DNA from: Blastomussa wellsi
Lineage: Eukaryota > Cnidaria > Anthozoa > Scleractinia > Plerogyridae
Direction: 5' to 3'
Assembly: GCA_947652115.1 (NCBI GenBank)
Contig: OX393573.1
Coordinates: 2,241,769-2,305,768 of the forward strand
Length of the DNA: 64,000 nt
The notes below the pieces were generated by a model. It was not told where the DNA came from. It searched no databases and worked only from the letters and a program-made list of their open reading frames with translations. Below are positions 32,009-44,568 of the stretch, in pieces; the stretch's first letter is position 1; every line of letters starts with the position of its first letter. The position numbers and the translations under genes were made by a program.

Positions 32009-33840
32009 CTAACAGAGCAATTAAATTGGAAAATGCACGTTTAATTGCCAATAAAACTAATGTTTATTAACACAGGTAAAAAAAAAAGAGTTGCCTTGAA
32101 GGCATTTTTTCCGCTTGTTCTTGTTTTACAATTTTTACGGTTTTCAAGGGAGATATGAAATTTATTTCCTTGCGTGCAAAACCATGAGAACCTAGTTTCC
32201 TGGTAAAAGATGTTTGGTCGGCGATAAGTATCTGTTTATAAGTGCTGAACTTAAAATGTTCTTAAAGCAAACAAAAGATTTAATTCAAAGTTTGCATATC
32301 CTCGTCTAAATACAATTATTTGCCAAACCAAATTTGAATCTGATTAATTTGAATCTGTGCTTGTAAATATAGATTGGGAACTCTTTTTAAACCTATTTCT
32401 TTTATTTTTTTATTCGACGAAAGAACTATTTTTTCGGCATACGAGTTGAGCCTTAAACTTTCCTCACTCGGTTAAAAATTGCGTTGCCCTGTTGTTCACA
32501 AATTTTACAATTGCTGGACAAGATTACGAACATGTGCTTTTGAATTAAAGACGTGCAAGTTTCGACAGCTCCATGCGTGGATGTACCGTTATAAATACTC
32601 TCATATCAGGAAAAAAGTTGTTTCTTGTGAATCATACGGTCAAACAATTTTGTCGGAAATATCAAATCCACTATTCGAAAATTGTATGATGTCGATGGTT
32701 AACAATAAAGTCAGCATAATCGGACCAGATAATTATAACCAAAAATAAATTCTCAAAATTATTACTAATTGACAAAGTTAAAACAAAGGAAATCCAGAAC
32801 CGTGTGCGTGACGGTAGTTTGGAAATGATTTTATTTTTTTTTTCGCTTTCTCTGTAATTTTAGCTTTGATTGAGACGATCTATTAAACAACCGAGTTCGA
32901 GAGAGTGGCTTCGTGGTATTTGGTATATTACGTAACAATTACATAAAATATAAAGAGGATATTACATGACCGCGCGGAGATACGAATTTTCTCTTCGAGT
33001 GTTGGAAGATATATTATGTTACAACACGAGAAGAGAAACACCAACGGGATAATAAAATGCTGAAATTATAACAGGATTGTTTCCAATGACCACGATATAG
33101 ACCGATTACAAACGCCAAACTTGAAAAAACTTGCCAGTTTTCTCAAGATGAGTTTCCCTGACGTAGCTCCTTTAAACTTTTATTTGCAGATACTGACATA
33201 CATCTGTGTAACTGGTGTGGATCCGATGCTGTGATAATGTTGACGAATATTGAAACCGGACATGTATTTTTTTTGGTAATCACCAAATGAAACTTTCTGG
33301 AAGCAGAAAATGAAAATTAAAGACGCGTTACAATGCTGTCACAATTTTAATGCAAAACGTATCTATTTGAAGGTGCACGTGAATATAATTTATTCAAAAA
33401 CAGAAAAAAAATCTACTAGAAAATATTACAAATTTAACCAGAAACCTTGGACTTAAGCCCCCTGTCAAAATCTTTAACTTGATAATAAATCTGATCCCTC
33501 CTCTCGTCTCCCCTTGGGGAAGAATTAAAAGGGCTAATCAAACAGTTGTCTTTCCTGAGTATTCTCAAAATCTAAATTCTCCTTACAATATCCATACCTT
33601 GTCAAGTAAGCAGGTGATGAGAAAAAAAGGAAAATTGTCAACTGGGGAATATTGTCTTGATGTAACCATAAACTCTTTGATCTTTCAACGAAAAAAAACG
33701 AATGGTATTGAATAAGGTTTTACTTGGACACGGAACTGATTTATTATGACCGTCAGTTATAAAATCATTCAGCATTTGCCGACTCAATCCAACTTACATA
33801 TTAATTCCCACATTAATTCCGTCCTTATGGGCATGTGCTA
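32009..33840. other. Intergenic, no gene seen
   Basis: AT-rich sequence with short random frames. A lone tgacgtagctcctttaaac block at 33161-33179 matches the end of the dispersed family seen at 19.6 and 45.3 kb. Confidence 0.5.
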
Positions 33841-33843
33841 AGA

Positions 33844-34020
33844 CCAGGAACACCAGAACACCCAGGAACACGCCGGAACACGGAATACCGGGACACTCCG
33901 GAATACCCCAGAACTCCAGAAATTTCTAAAAAAATATATGTTAAAAAAATATAAAATTCTGGTGTTCCGGGGTGTTCTGGTGTTGGGGTGTTCCAGTTTT
34001 CCAGTGTTCCGGTGTTCCTG
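33844..34020. repeat. Foldback built from a short ccaggaacac-type tandem repeat
   Basis: The left half is a run of degenerate caggaacacc / cggaacac units. The right half is the inverse (ggtgttccgg, ggtgttctgg, ggtgttcctg). An AT core (aaaaaatatatgttaaaaaaatat) joins them. The termini caggaacacc / ggtgttcctg are perfect inverses. It would form a long hairpin. Confidence 0.75.
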
Positions 34021-34119
34021 ATTTTAGTACAAGCCGTCCTTATAATTAGTCCGTTCTCCTCAAAGAAAAGAACGACGAAATATCAATTTTTAAATGCAAA
34101 ATCAATTTACTTATATTTT

Positions 34120-34480
34120 CTAACACCTGCTGCAAATTAAGGCAAAGAACGGTGCATGCTCAGATTTGGGCCTAGAAAGAGGGTCTCCTAATACCCCCTT
34201 GCAAAATCGAATCCCGTTAAAATAATTGGCCCTTTCGCGCTTCTGCTCAGCAAGAATTTTCTTTTCTTTTCTAGAAACCTGGTGGGCAAGATATTTTTTC
34301 CTTCCCAGTGTTCTGCTGGATAATGTTTCCCTTTGTAACATTTTTTCCTTCTTAGAGCCGTGCAAGAATTTTTGTCCTCCATAATTTACGCTGCACGCAA
34401 TTTTTTTCTTCTGACGAGCACTTGCAGGAAATTTTTTTTTCAAAATCACACCCCCCCCCCCCCCCCTCAAAAGTTAAATG
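34120..34480. repeat. Repeat block ending in a long C tract
   Basis: Minus strand starts with a run of about 18 G (34449-34467), followed by a purine-rich stretch with repeated gaaaaaat and gcaag motifs. A similar layout (G tract, then purine-rich sequence with gcaagaaaaaagcgcc) is seen at 60383-60600. The family is unclear and no protein is supported. Confidence 0.4.
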
Positions 34481-34559
34481 TTCGGGCCCTAAATTTCACG
34501 GATCTCACAATCTCGTTTTTTGAGTGGCTACGAAAGTGTCACAGTCTCGCAATCTAAAA

Positions 34560-36640
34560 TCTTATAAAGTTCTGGTCTCGCAGAGAAAAAGCTAGTCTCG
34601 CCGTCTCCTTAAGTTTCGTATCTACCAGTCACCACCCCTAGCAATTAACTAATTTAATACAAGTTTTGAGAAAAACAAAGATTTGGGTTGCGTTTTTTTT
34701 TAGTCACGTCCTGATTCGCCCCGCTGCCTGACACTGCTTTATCTTCAAAGAAAAGCACCGACTTTCTATCTCCCCGACCTTGATAACATTTTATGTCTAA
34801 CATTAGCCCAGTTGACAGCTGCCGGCCAAAGACTGAAATTGTTCATGATGAAGACAAAAACTCCACATTTTGTTTAGTGAACATGGGCATGTTAAAAACA
34901 CAACTAATCTCAGTGACATAGCCAGATGACAATTTGACCAATCAGAAAATAGTTTTTTGTAATTTATATGGATTTAGCCATAACCAATGAAGCCTTGTGT
35001 ATGGATATAAAAGTAAACAACTTACAAATTCAAAATTTTGTTGGTTAATTTCCTAGTGCCATTTCAGACAGATCTTAACGTAATTTATTCCACAAAACTA
35101 ATAGAAACCCGAAGAACGGATATTAAAATGCCAAAAGACCAAATTTTGTAACCTAGAAGAAATAAATCGACATTTACGTAAACAATAAGAAAGTACTTTT
35201 ATTCTTCATTTAAATTTCTTCATGTTGATATATTTTCCCGTCTTGATTTCGTCCGAACACTCGTATCTGGCATCCTTTGCCGAAAACCTGTAAATCTAAG
35301 CGGCCTGTATAGAGCACAAAAACCACCCTTTAAAGGTAAGCGCGTTTACTAGCTAAATTAGAAAACGAGCTAAAGGGGTGATATATTAGCGGATTAACTA
35401 TACGGCCTTCGTTTTATCCATGCACCTTAATATTAACATTCCCACTAGCTTCTGCGTCATGTTTAGTTCAGAAAAAAGTTCACTAAATGTCCTGTATATT
35501 AGTATATTGAAACGGTTAATCATTTCATAGCCTATAGTTTTTGAGGCTGTTTACACGCAAAAGCAGATTTTTTCCACTTATTTTTCATTTCATTTCAACT
35601 TTGTTTGAACACTAAATGTTCCCAACCTGTATAAATACCTGAAGCGAAGCAATTATAAGACCCTTCGCTATCCAAGTCCATATTTACTTTTGAATATGAA
35701 TATAAGCAGACGAAGCAACTTCGAAAGATTTACTGAAGCTTTCAATTAATTAAATTACGGGGCGTAGTGAAAGCATATCCGTCTTGTTTGAGCAAGTCAG
35801 GAAAAGGGCTGCTTCTTTACGTTTACATCAATCTATTTTGCCAATGAACAGCATAGATTATCAACCCTGTCTAATTATGTGTGAATGCTTATTTATATTG
35901 ACTATCGTGTTGAATAAAGTGGAGCGACGTTTTACAAAGGTCCGAGTTGCAATTCATCAACAAGAGCTAGGACACAGATTTGAGCTTAATAGAATCCGAG
36001 TGTTAATTATTGTAATTATAATATGCAAGCAGGTAAACTGGAATCAATGCTATATATTCTGCGAACAAGATATAAACTTTGGCATCCAGTACTGAACCGC
36101 TAGCTATTGCAAATTTTGACTTTTTGACAAATTGCTATTCAGGAAACAACGAAAACTACCGGCAATTAACTTAACTCCCAAACAAAAATCGCCCCTCACC
36201 CATAGGAGCACCCAACAAGGAGCAAAAATCTTGGTAAGTCCTTTTTCTGTTTTCCCATATCGTGTGCGGCCTTTTAACCCTTTTCCAGCAGGCACAATTT
36301 TTCATCGATCAGACATGTTTTTTTTTCAAACCGGATATTCAGTTATACTATTAACCAATGACAGTTTCCATTAATTTTTTACGTACGTGTTTAAGTTTGA
36401 AGGTGGTGGAATCACACTTGATTTGAGATTTTATGGAGACCGAGGTTCTTGCAGTTCAGTCTGTTTTACAACTAAATACAGGAATTGCACCGACCTCCGA
36501 ATGCACTGGGAACTAGTATGGTTAGCTCCCAGCTCTATTGTTTTAGGGCTAGGGTCGATTGTTACTGTTGTTTATTTATCATATTTCAGCCAATATTGTA
36601 CACCCCCCTCTGGTTAGCCTACTATAGCACTATAAAATTT
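34560..36640. other. Intergenic, no gene seen
   Basis: AT-rich, short frames only. No conserved exon or mobile element was recognised. Confidence 0.5.
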
Positions 36641-36653
36641 TAAAATTGGCTGT

Positions 36654-36730
36654 GCCTCGGTGGTGTAGTGGTACTGCATGCGAAGCGCTCGTAATCTGAA
36701 CGACACGGGTTCGAATCCAAACCTCGATGC
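36654..36730 (+). repeat. tRNA-Arg(TCT)-like sequence, probable pseudogene or SINE head
   Basis: Box A-like ggtgtagtggta and box B gggttcgaatcc are present. An anticodon stem CTCGT/ACGAC closes the loop AATCTGA, placing TCT at the anticodon. Acceptor ends GCCTCGG and TCGATGC pair at five of seven positions. An extra stretch (gcgaagcg) between the D arm and the anticodon stem breaks the normal cloverleaf, so a working tRNA is unlikely. Confidence 0.5.
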
Positions 36731-36739
36731 TTTTAAAAT

Positions 36740-39700
36740 TCATTTGGTCCTTTTCTCTTTGTTGGACCAGGTGCGATTCCTGTATTTTGCTGCGCGTTGC
36801 TTTAACGCGTCGGCCATCTTGGATGACCGAAATCCAAATTTAAAAGTTGTCATGTAAGCCGAATTCAAGTGTCTATGCTCCAATTCGCCCAGGAATTGCC
36901 TTAATCCATCAGTTTCCTGTGTGCCAAATGTGGAGTAAATCGGAAGTAACGCAATTTTTTTCCTACGGGTCTAAAACGACCCATAAACATAGGATCTGTC
37001 AGGAATGAGGTAAAGGGGTATCTATGTTACTATGTATGTACATAAAACAGTTTGTTCTGTTTGGATTGTGGCAGAGAATATTATTATCTGAATTTATGGG
37101 CTCTTTCTGTCTTTCCGAAAATCGTAATTGGCGTCTTCTCGCACACTGTTTGAAACGGCATTATTATCTCTCCGAGAATAACAGGCACTACATTTCTTAT
37201 ATAAAAAAAAAACATTCCAACATTATATTCGCTTCGTAGGGCTTTGGTGGAAATTTGCATGCAGAGAGCTATTCATTGATGTCTAACTGTTATCGGTTTG
37301 ACCCATTATCTCAACCAAGACACCATCAAAACTAGAAATTAAAAGTTACGGAAAAAAGTTTTCTGCAAATAAGAAAAATCACCAAAACGAATTATCACTG
37401 AATGAACTATTAATTCATAGCGAAGGCCAATTTTTTTTGCAACGATTTTTGGCATCTTCAATAATAATGTACTAACTGCTTGACGAAAATGCATTGCTAA
37501 TGACTGCATTGGAATATTTTTCTCCATTAAAATCAATAAAAATAATATAAAAGGTATTCAACTTGTTCGATACCTTTTAATTTAAAGTATACTCAGTTTT
37601 GACAATATGCATGCGTACGTTTGAGTTCACTGCTTTCCAAAATTGGCATGCATGCAAAATCGCTCAGGTATAACAAGGCACTGTACGTGTGATTCTTCAT
37701 TTAGGTTTCTATAGAGACTTAAGCTTTTGAATTCACTCTCACGGTTAATTTACAGTCTATATTCGGTCAGGTTTTAGTCGATAAGGATGGTAATTGCACT
37801 CCTAGCAAATTAAAAGTTATTTCATCAAGGCTATTGACACACCTGCCAAAATGTAAATTGCAAAATGCTTTGTCTTTCAACATAGATTAGCCTTCTGGAC
37901 TTCCAATATATATTACATATTTAGGCTTACTCAGTCTAGGAGAAATCCTGCCCCGCCAAAACTGGCTGCTACGACTTCAGTTTCCCGGTAAGATAATTAA
38001 GTAAATAGCATAAAATATTCTTGGGTGAACTTAGCAATTCTTTAGTGGTGCATAGACCTGATTGTGCCACTAGCCCTTGAACGACAAACTTCGTCAAACA
38101 TGCAAAATGAGTCAACTAAAAATTGGCTGTGATGGATAATTCATGACGGATAATCAATCTACATTGTTAAGCGTCTCATTGAGTATAATGACTCGCAAGT
38201 ACTAAAATAACGGAGAAATCGTCAAGTTTATGCCTTTTTTTTACTTCGGAACGACTCTGGGCCCCTACATTTAGTGCCAAGGGAATTTAATTTTAATCCT
38301 GTTTCGGAGCGGCGACATTCTGCCTCTGAAGCGAAGTATTAGCCGCCCGCGAGAAAAAATCCTCTCGATGGCCCACGGCAGACGCTGGGTTAGTTTTTTA
38401 ATCCATTGCAATTTACAGTGGCATATGGTGGAGATAATCTGAATTGGAATTGGAAATAAGGATTATTGGGTTTTGTGTAGGATGGAAACCAGAGAAGGGT
38501 TAGAACAAGCAGCAATTAAACTCAATTGCAATCCTGGGTCGAGCCAGGGTCACATTTGCGTTTGCGACGAGCCCTTTCTCAAGCTCATTAATAATTCATC
38601 ACGTTAAAACAAAGGAAATCAGAACCGTAACCGCGGTTTGGAAATGTGATCTTAATTAGCATAGATCACCACTAGATCACCACTAGATAAATTTCACGTG
38701 GAAATCCCTCGCCTTCAAAGTCAAAGTGCCTTAGGCAACTAACGGCCATTTTCTTTTCCGATTTGTAACCTACAAGGCAAGCAAGACATAAAAATAAATC
38801 CTGTGAATGCTCCAGTTGTTAAAAAAGAGGTTGGGAGAGTTCACACTGAATGTTTTTCCCGCAAAGCGGGGTTTTCACTGGATTTCAATGACAGTAAAAG
38901 TGAATGTCCTGGGTATCCCCCAATGGGTGTTCACGGGAGTTTCAAATGACTGGTGCATTAACAAGTGGCATCGTTCGTCGCTCCGAAATTGAAGGGGCAT
39001 TGTCACGATGATTTTGTAGTGTTCAGGTAAATTCTGTGGTAAATTATATAAAGCTATTGCTTAATACCTTTATGCCAAAAATGCTCCAGCAGAATTGTGA
39101 AGAAGTCACGAGAAGGCTTGAGAATGTGACAAAAATGGCATTTTTTGTTAATTTTCAAAGGCGTGTCCGTGTTATACTCGATTAATCTCATACCCAGATC
39201 TTCCACATTTCAGGACAAGACAGAGTGATATCGATCTGAAGGCCCCAGTGACAGCGACTGAACGACTATGATTGTTTCGGTTTATAAATTATTCAAATTA
39301 TTCATGCTTGTTTTGCTGGCTTAAATCGTCGGATTTCCGCACGTAAAACACCACTTAAGAGAGCTCAGTTTATATTAGAGTGGGCCTGTCTGACCAAACC
39401 TAAAGGTCACTTCACATTACCAGGTAAGTTCATTTCGAATAAAAAGGAACGCACAGCAAACTTGTTGCCAAAAAGTCCTTTAAACTCCAGCTTCAGTTTT
39501 GATAATACATTAATTCAAAATCTTCAATCCATCGCTCACTCGTAGCGGCTCTATGATCTGCTATTTCACTAGTACGTCATTGGTGGACGAACCGTATGGA
39601 CCTTTCAGAAATACGCTGCAAGATTCTTCTTTATAAATTTTATCTGAGTCCTTTATGGATGCAACCGTATGCCGGGATGAAAGAAAATTAAGTAATCCCT

Positions 39701-40140
39701 TTAGATAGGATTGTGTGAAACTTCAAAAAAGGCAGGTGGTCATTTTAGACATGGCATGCAGCTTGTTATCACGAGAGTTGCTGCACTGAATTCGGCGAAT
39801 GGCCTTTTCAATAATGCTGCATTTTCAAGCGACGATGTCTAGCTATATTAGGTTGTAAAGTGGTGACAACTTTTCGTACTGTGAATGCAATGAAACCATA
39901 GTGTCAACCCTTTCAAATAAAAGCTATTGAAGCTTTCGTTTTAAATAATTTGATTCCAAATAGAACTTTGAATTCAAGACATAAAATATTAATTTATTTC
40001 TTAAAAGTAAATAGTGAAATGAACCTGAGCACATAATACCGCTATCTTAATTTTAATATATTCCTGGGGTGGCACTATATGTCGTCCTAGTCTACTTTTC
40101 TTTAAATGCAATGCGGAAAGTCCGGATAATTTTTTCGCCT
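36740..40140. other. Intergenic, no gene seen
   Basis: Short random frames only. No conserved protein segment or complete mobile element was recognised by eye. Confidence 0.45.
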
Positions 40141-40144
40141 AAAA

Positions 40145-40940
40145 ATGCGTGGTTCAATTCTACCTGTAACCATTCCCCCGGGCAATCCCCGGGATAAGTC
40201 CAGTCCTTTCAACCCGGGGTCGCGAATTGTTTAAGGCGGCCTTGGCCCGGGGGGTGGGGATGGGGCAAATCCAAAGTGCGTCAATATTCTTCCTAGTTCG
40301 CTTATCGGTTGACATGATTGTGCCGGTACCGCGCTAGGAGACTGCCTATTTCCAGGGGAAATCTATAAAAATTGTAGCCGACTGATTAGAGAAGAATAAT
40401 CTTTTAAAATTTAAATATGCTTTTGAAGGTTTTTTGCCTTCCTTTATTGTTCTTTTCGCTGGCTGTAAGCTCCTTTCTTTTGCATTGTGGCGAGACGTAC
40501 GGGTTAGATTTTTTCCTGCAGTTTTCTTTATAAAAAGTTGTCTTCGTGATTTCTTATACTATAAAGTAGTCTCCGTTTATTCATGATATAGTCTAGAAAA
40601 GCGCTAAAATTCGTGAGTAGAGTATAACAAGTAGCTTCTTATAATGACGTCGCAACAGCAAGTGGCTAAGTCGAGGGGGGCGAGGGACTTCGCGATCGCT
40701 TTCAGAAAACTGAAGGTCTTGAAAAACCCCGTCTTTGGCTATTTTTACAGAAATCAGCATTTTTATCTCAATTTTGTACACAAAAATGACGTACTTGTGG
40801 TCGACGAGGAGTGCCGGGGGTGGGGAATTGTCTTTTTCTGTGTGCCCAGGGGTGAGGAATCGACCGCAAAATAAGAAAAAATTGGCAAATACCCGGGGTG
40901 TGCCCGGGGGGATGGTAAAATGTAGAACTGAACCACGCAT
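40145..40940. mobile_element. Non-autonomous element with about 40-bp terminal inverted repeats
   Basis: The left end atgcgtggttcaattctacc... faces the right end ...tagaactgaaccacgcat. The inverted arms continue inward to the G/C patches ccattcccccgggca and tgcccggggggatgg. About 796 bp with no transposase frame. Several further ccccggg patches lie inside near the ends. A clear target duplication was not identified. Confidence 0.7.
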
Positions 40941-41120
40941 ATATGCTAATGTAACAAATGAAATGCTGGAGTGATAAAAATACACGACTGGAAAATATGT
41001 TATCTTGCGTCGCACAGTTAATTGATTTCTAGCTCTTCATTGTATCATGAAGAGCTGGCAAATTAGGCGATATTTGTTTTATTTATTTCGATACCTCCGC
41101 CCGTCCGCTCCGCCCGCCAA

Positions 41121-41137
41121 CCCTAACCCTAACCCTA
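41121..41137 (+). repeat. Short interstitial telomere-type repeat (CCCTAA)
   Basis: ccctaaccctaacccta, just under three units of the metazoan telomere repeat, which cnidarians also use. Too short to mark a former telomere. Confidence 0.6.
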
Positions 41138-41597
41138 TCGGATCGAGTTTTTTTTATTTTACATAAAATAAAACACTAGCTAAAAAGTATCTTACCAAAT
41201 GATATCGAGCGTTTTGTTGTTTAAGATACAATTTTTATAGTTCGGCGTGCCACCGCCAAACGGGTTCAATTTTGCTCGAGGTGGTCACCCGCAGCGCGTT
41301 GATTTTACCTAATAAATATTGCATACCTTGCCGACATTGAAATAAGCAGCTGATGTGGCACAAATTTAATCTGGCACACAAATGGGCAAATATTTTCCTT
41401 GAAAAGCAACCTACACATGACTGCTTTGCAAACTTTGCTTAAAATGCAAATGCCCTCAAAAGTCGGTTTCTTCTGTTTCTTGTTACAAAACTAAATACGG
41501 GCAAAAAGAGGTATGTTGACCAATTTAATTGTTCAGGGAATTATGTCGCGGATGACCGAAAGTTGAGTCTAAAATTTTCAAGATTACTTACTTTTAC

Positions 41598-43493
41598 TTA
41601 CTTAGGCCCATCGCTCCCAGTGGAGCATAGGCCATCGACGAATTTCCTCCAGCGCACCCTGTTCTGGGCTTTCTTTGTCACTTCTGACCAGTTCAAGTCT
41701 TGCTGTATAAGCTCTTCTTCGGTGTCTCGTCTCCAGCTGTTTCGGGGTCGTCCTCGCTTCCTCTTCCCCTGAGGGTTCCAAGTCAGGACTTGCCGCGTGA
41801 TGCTGGATACCGGCTTCCGAAGGGTGTGTCCGATCCAACCCCACTTTCTTTTCAGGATTTGCTTGGCCACTGGTTCCTGTCCCTCCCGCTCCCATAGGTC
41901 TTCGTTTCGGATTTTCTCTGGCCATCTGATGTCGTAGATGCGTCTCAGACATGTGTTGATAAATGTCTGGAGTTTCCGCAGCATTGTCGTTGTCTTCCTC
42001 CAAGTTTCGCATCCATAGAGCAGAACCGGCTTCACGTTGGAATTGAAGATGCGAAGTTTGGTTCTTGTGCTAAACTCTTTGGAGGCCCAGATGTCCTTAA
42101 GCATGACAAAAGCCGCTCTAGCTTTACCGATCCTGACTGTAACATCTCTGTCCGTGCCCCCCTGTTGGTCAATGGCACTTCCAAGGTAGGTGAAAGAATC
42201 CACTTCCCTGATGGGCTCTCCCCCGACCGTGACTGATGGTGTGTTGACAGCGGTGTTGATCTTCATCAGCTCAGTTTTCTTCCTGCTGATCTTGAGCCCT
42301 GTCCCAGCCGATACGGTCTCCAGGTGGGTGGTCTTGTCCTGCATCTGTCTGTGGTTGTGAGACAGGAGCGCCAGGTCGTCGGCAAAGTCAAGGTCCTCTA
42401 GCTGCGTCCAGAGTGTCCACTGTATCCCGTTGTTCCTACCTGCTGTAGTGGTCTTCATGATCCAATCGATGACCAGGAGGAAAAGAAATGGTGACAGTAG
42501 GCACCCCTGACGGACTCCGGTCTTCACCTCAAAACTTTCTGACAGCTGGCCAGCATGGGCGATCTTACAGCTCATGCCTTCGTACGTGCACTGGATGAGG
42601 GAGATGATCTTGTCAGGGACTCCATAATGCTTAAGCAGTTTCCACAGCGTCCCCCTGTCCACGCTGTCAAAGGCCTTCTCGTAGTCTATGAAGTTGATGT
42701 AAAGGGTGGAATTCCACTCCAGTGACTGCTCTACTATGATGCGAAGGCTGGCAATTTGGTCCGCGCATGATCGATTTCTGCGGAAGCCTGCCTGCTGATC
42801 TCTAAGCTTGGAGTCGACTGCCTCCCTTAGCCTCCCCAATAGGATTCTATTGAGCACTTTGCCTGGCGCTGACAGTAACATGATTCCTCGGTAGTTATTA
42901 CAGTCTCTGAGGTCACCTTTCTTGGGCAACTTGATTAAAATCCCTTCTTTCCACTGTGTTGGCACTTCCTCCTTTTCCCAGATCTTGCTGAAGAGGCTGT
43001 GCAGCATGCTGGTCGTAGTTCCAATATCTGCCTTGATGGCCTCTGCTGGTATCTCGTCCGGCCCAGCCGCTTTCCCATTCCTCAGTTGCATGATGGCCTT
43101 CTTGATCTCCGCTTTTGTGGGCTTTTCACAATTGATGGGTAGTTCGGTCTCCGCAGGTGGGATGTCGGGTAATAAGTCAGGAGCAGGACGGTTCAACAGC
43201 TCTCTGAAGTGTTCTGCCCATCGCTTAAGCTGATCTTCTGCTGTTGTCAGTGGGTTTCCGTCTTTATCCTTTACGGGCATGTGTGTCTGCTGGAACTTGC
43301 CTGCCAACTTCTTGGTGGTAATGTACAGGTCTTTAAAGTTGCCTTGTCCGGCTGCTTCCTCCGCTTGGCTGGCCAGGTGTTCGATGTAGTCACGTTTGTC
43401 TTTCCTGATGCTCTTTTTCACTTCTCTGTCTGCTGCTGTGTATTCTGCTTGTGCCTTTGACTTTGCTGCTCTTGTCCGGCTCACGTTCAGCAC
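41598..43493 (-). CDS. LINE reverse transcriptase (RTE-like), frameshifted from its endonuclease
   Basis: About 631 residues. RT landmarks: NYRGIMLLS (block 1-2), GFRRNRSCADQI (block 3), NFIDYEKAFDSVDR (block 4, first catalytic Asp), GVRQGCLLSPFLF (block 5), DFADDLALLS (block 6, catalytic ADD) and SFTYLGS. The C-terminal part has YGCETW, WGWIGHTLRKP and GKRKRGRPRNSWRR, usual for RTE-type ORFs. The first codon here is GTG, because the true frame enters from upstream through a frame change. A 7-A run (plus-strand ttttttt at 43495-43501) lies exactly at the break and is the likely indel site. All RT active-site residues are intact. Confidence 0.9.
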   Translation of the reverse strand: MLNVSRTRAAKSKAQAEYTAADREVKKSIRKDKRDYIEHLASQAEEAAGQGNFKDLYITTKKLAGKFQQTHMPVKDKDGNPLTTAEDQLKRWAEHFRELLNRPAPDLLPDIPPAETELPINCEKPTKAEIKKAIMQLRNGKAAGPDEIPAEAIKADIGTTTSMLHSLFSKIWEKEEVPTQWKEGILIKLPKKGDLRDCNNYRGIMLLSAPGKVLNRILLGRLREAVDSKLRDQQAGFRRNRSCADQIASLRIIVEQSLEWNSTLYINFIDYEKAFDSVDRGTLWKLLKHYGVPDKIISLIQCTYEGMSCKIAHAGQLSESFEVKTGVRQGCLLSPFLFLLVIDWIMKTTTAGRNNGIQWTLWTQLEDLDFADDLALLSHNHRQMQDKTTHLETVSAGTGLKISRKKTELMKINTAVNTPSVTVGGEPIREVDSFTYLGSAIDQQGGTDRDVTVRIGKARAAFVMLKDIWASKEFSTRTKLRIFNSNVKPVLLYGCETWRKTTTMLRKLQTFINTCLRRIYDIRWPEKIRNEDLWEREGQEPVAKQILKRKWGWIGHTLRKPVSSITRQVLTWNPQGKRKRGRPRNSWRRDTEEELIQQDLNWSEVTKKAQNRVRWRKFVDGLCSTGSDGPK

Positions 43494-43653
43494 ATTTTTT
43501 TCCCTTTTCTTGCCTCTAACCTCTGGATGGTGTCAGCGGAGATCCATTCCTTGTGTTGTGCCTTCTTTATGTCCAGGACTTCTTCACACGTGTCCAGCCA
43601 GAGTTTCTTGCTCTCCTCCCACTGTGTCTCGAGGTCTGTCTCACTATCATCTA

Positions 43654-44568
43654 TCAGTCCCTGTAGTAGCTGGAACCTGTTGGAAAAGCTGATCTGGAAT
43701 GCGGTTTGTGTGTCTTTGTTCCTAAGCAGTCCCACATTGTATTGAGTCTCACTACTGTCAAAACCAGGTGGTGATCTGATGACACATCAGCACCTCTCAG
43801 CACCCTCACATCCCGCCATGACCTCCTAAACTTCTGGCTGATACAAATATGGTCGATCTGGTTCTCTGTTCTGTGGTCTGGGGATCTCCATGTAGCTTTG
43901 TGGATGCGCTTATGCGGGAAGATACTTCCTCCAATCACCAGCCGGTTTAGGGCGCACACGTCCGCAAAGAGCTCACCGTTTTCGTTCATGTTTCCCAGCC
44001 CATGCTTCCCCATGATCTCCTCGTAGCCCGTATTATCTGCGCCGGTCTTAGCATTGAAGTCTCCCATCAGTATAGTCATGTCTTTGGCTCCACCGCTGTC
44101 CAACACTGCCTGCAGTTGCTGGTAGAATTCCTCCTTCCTCTCTTCTTCTGCATCATTGGTCGGAGCATAGCATTGGATGATATTCAGTCTGATGTCCTTC
44201 TTCTTAGTGGTAAACTTCGCTGTAATGATGCGAGAGTTTACAGGTTCCCAACCAATGAGTGCTCGCTGTGCCTCTGGTGCCAGCATCAGGGCCACACCTT
44301 CAGTGTGGGGGGCTCCATCCATTGTATGTCCGGAGTACAACAGCTGCTCTCCTGATGACAATCTCAACTGTCCTGACTTAAGCCACCTTGTTTCACTCAG
44401 TCCAAGAACTCCGATCTTGTAGTTCCTCGACTCTCTCGCTATTTGATTGGTTCTTCCTGCTTCATACATTGTCCTGATGTTCCATGTAGCTATTCTTGTA
44501 GTTGTCCTGGTTGTCAGAAGGGGTGTCGGCCTTACAGCTTCCTTTCGGCTTTCCCTGTACTGCGTCAT
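43654..44568 (-). CDS. LINE endonuclease (APE/exonuclease-III type)
   Basis: 304 residues from ATG 44568. Motifs of the Mg-dependent EEP family: TWNIRTM (active-site Asn), GLSETRW (Glu), QCYAPTND, ILMGDFNAKTG (GDFN), and SSDHHLVL (SDH catalytic His). The last about 30 residues after TVVRLN are out of frame noise. The true continuation is in the frame 43487-43735 (GLLRNKDTQTAF...), which links to the RT. Its job is nicking the target for target-primed reverse transcription. Cnidarian copies are often mis-annotated as craniofacial development protein 2. Confidence 0.9.
   Translation of the reverse strand: MTQYRESRKEAVRPTPLLTTRTTTRIATWNIRTMYEAGRTNQIARESRNYKIGVLGLSETRWLKSGQLRLSSGEQLLYSGHTMDGAPHTEGVALMLAPEAQRALIGWEPVNSRIITAKFTTKKKDIRLNIIQCYAPTNDAEEERKEEFYQQLQAVLDSGGAKDMTILMGDFNAKTGADNTGYEEIMGKHGLGNMNENGELFADVCALNRLVIGGSIFPHKRIHKATWRSPDHRTENQIDHICISQKFRRSWRDVRVLRGADVSSDHHLVLTVVRLNTMWDCLGTKTHKPHSRSAFPTGSSYYRD

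Noticed and set aside
40593..41015. 140-codon minus-strand frame
   Set aside because: It lies across the right part of the TIR element at 40145-40940 and reads through its terminal repeat.
41121..41137. Telomere or fusion point
   Set aside because: Fewer than three repeat units; expected by chance or from repair.
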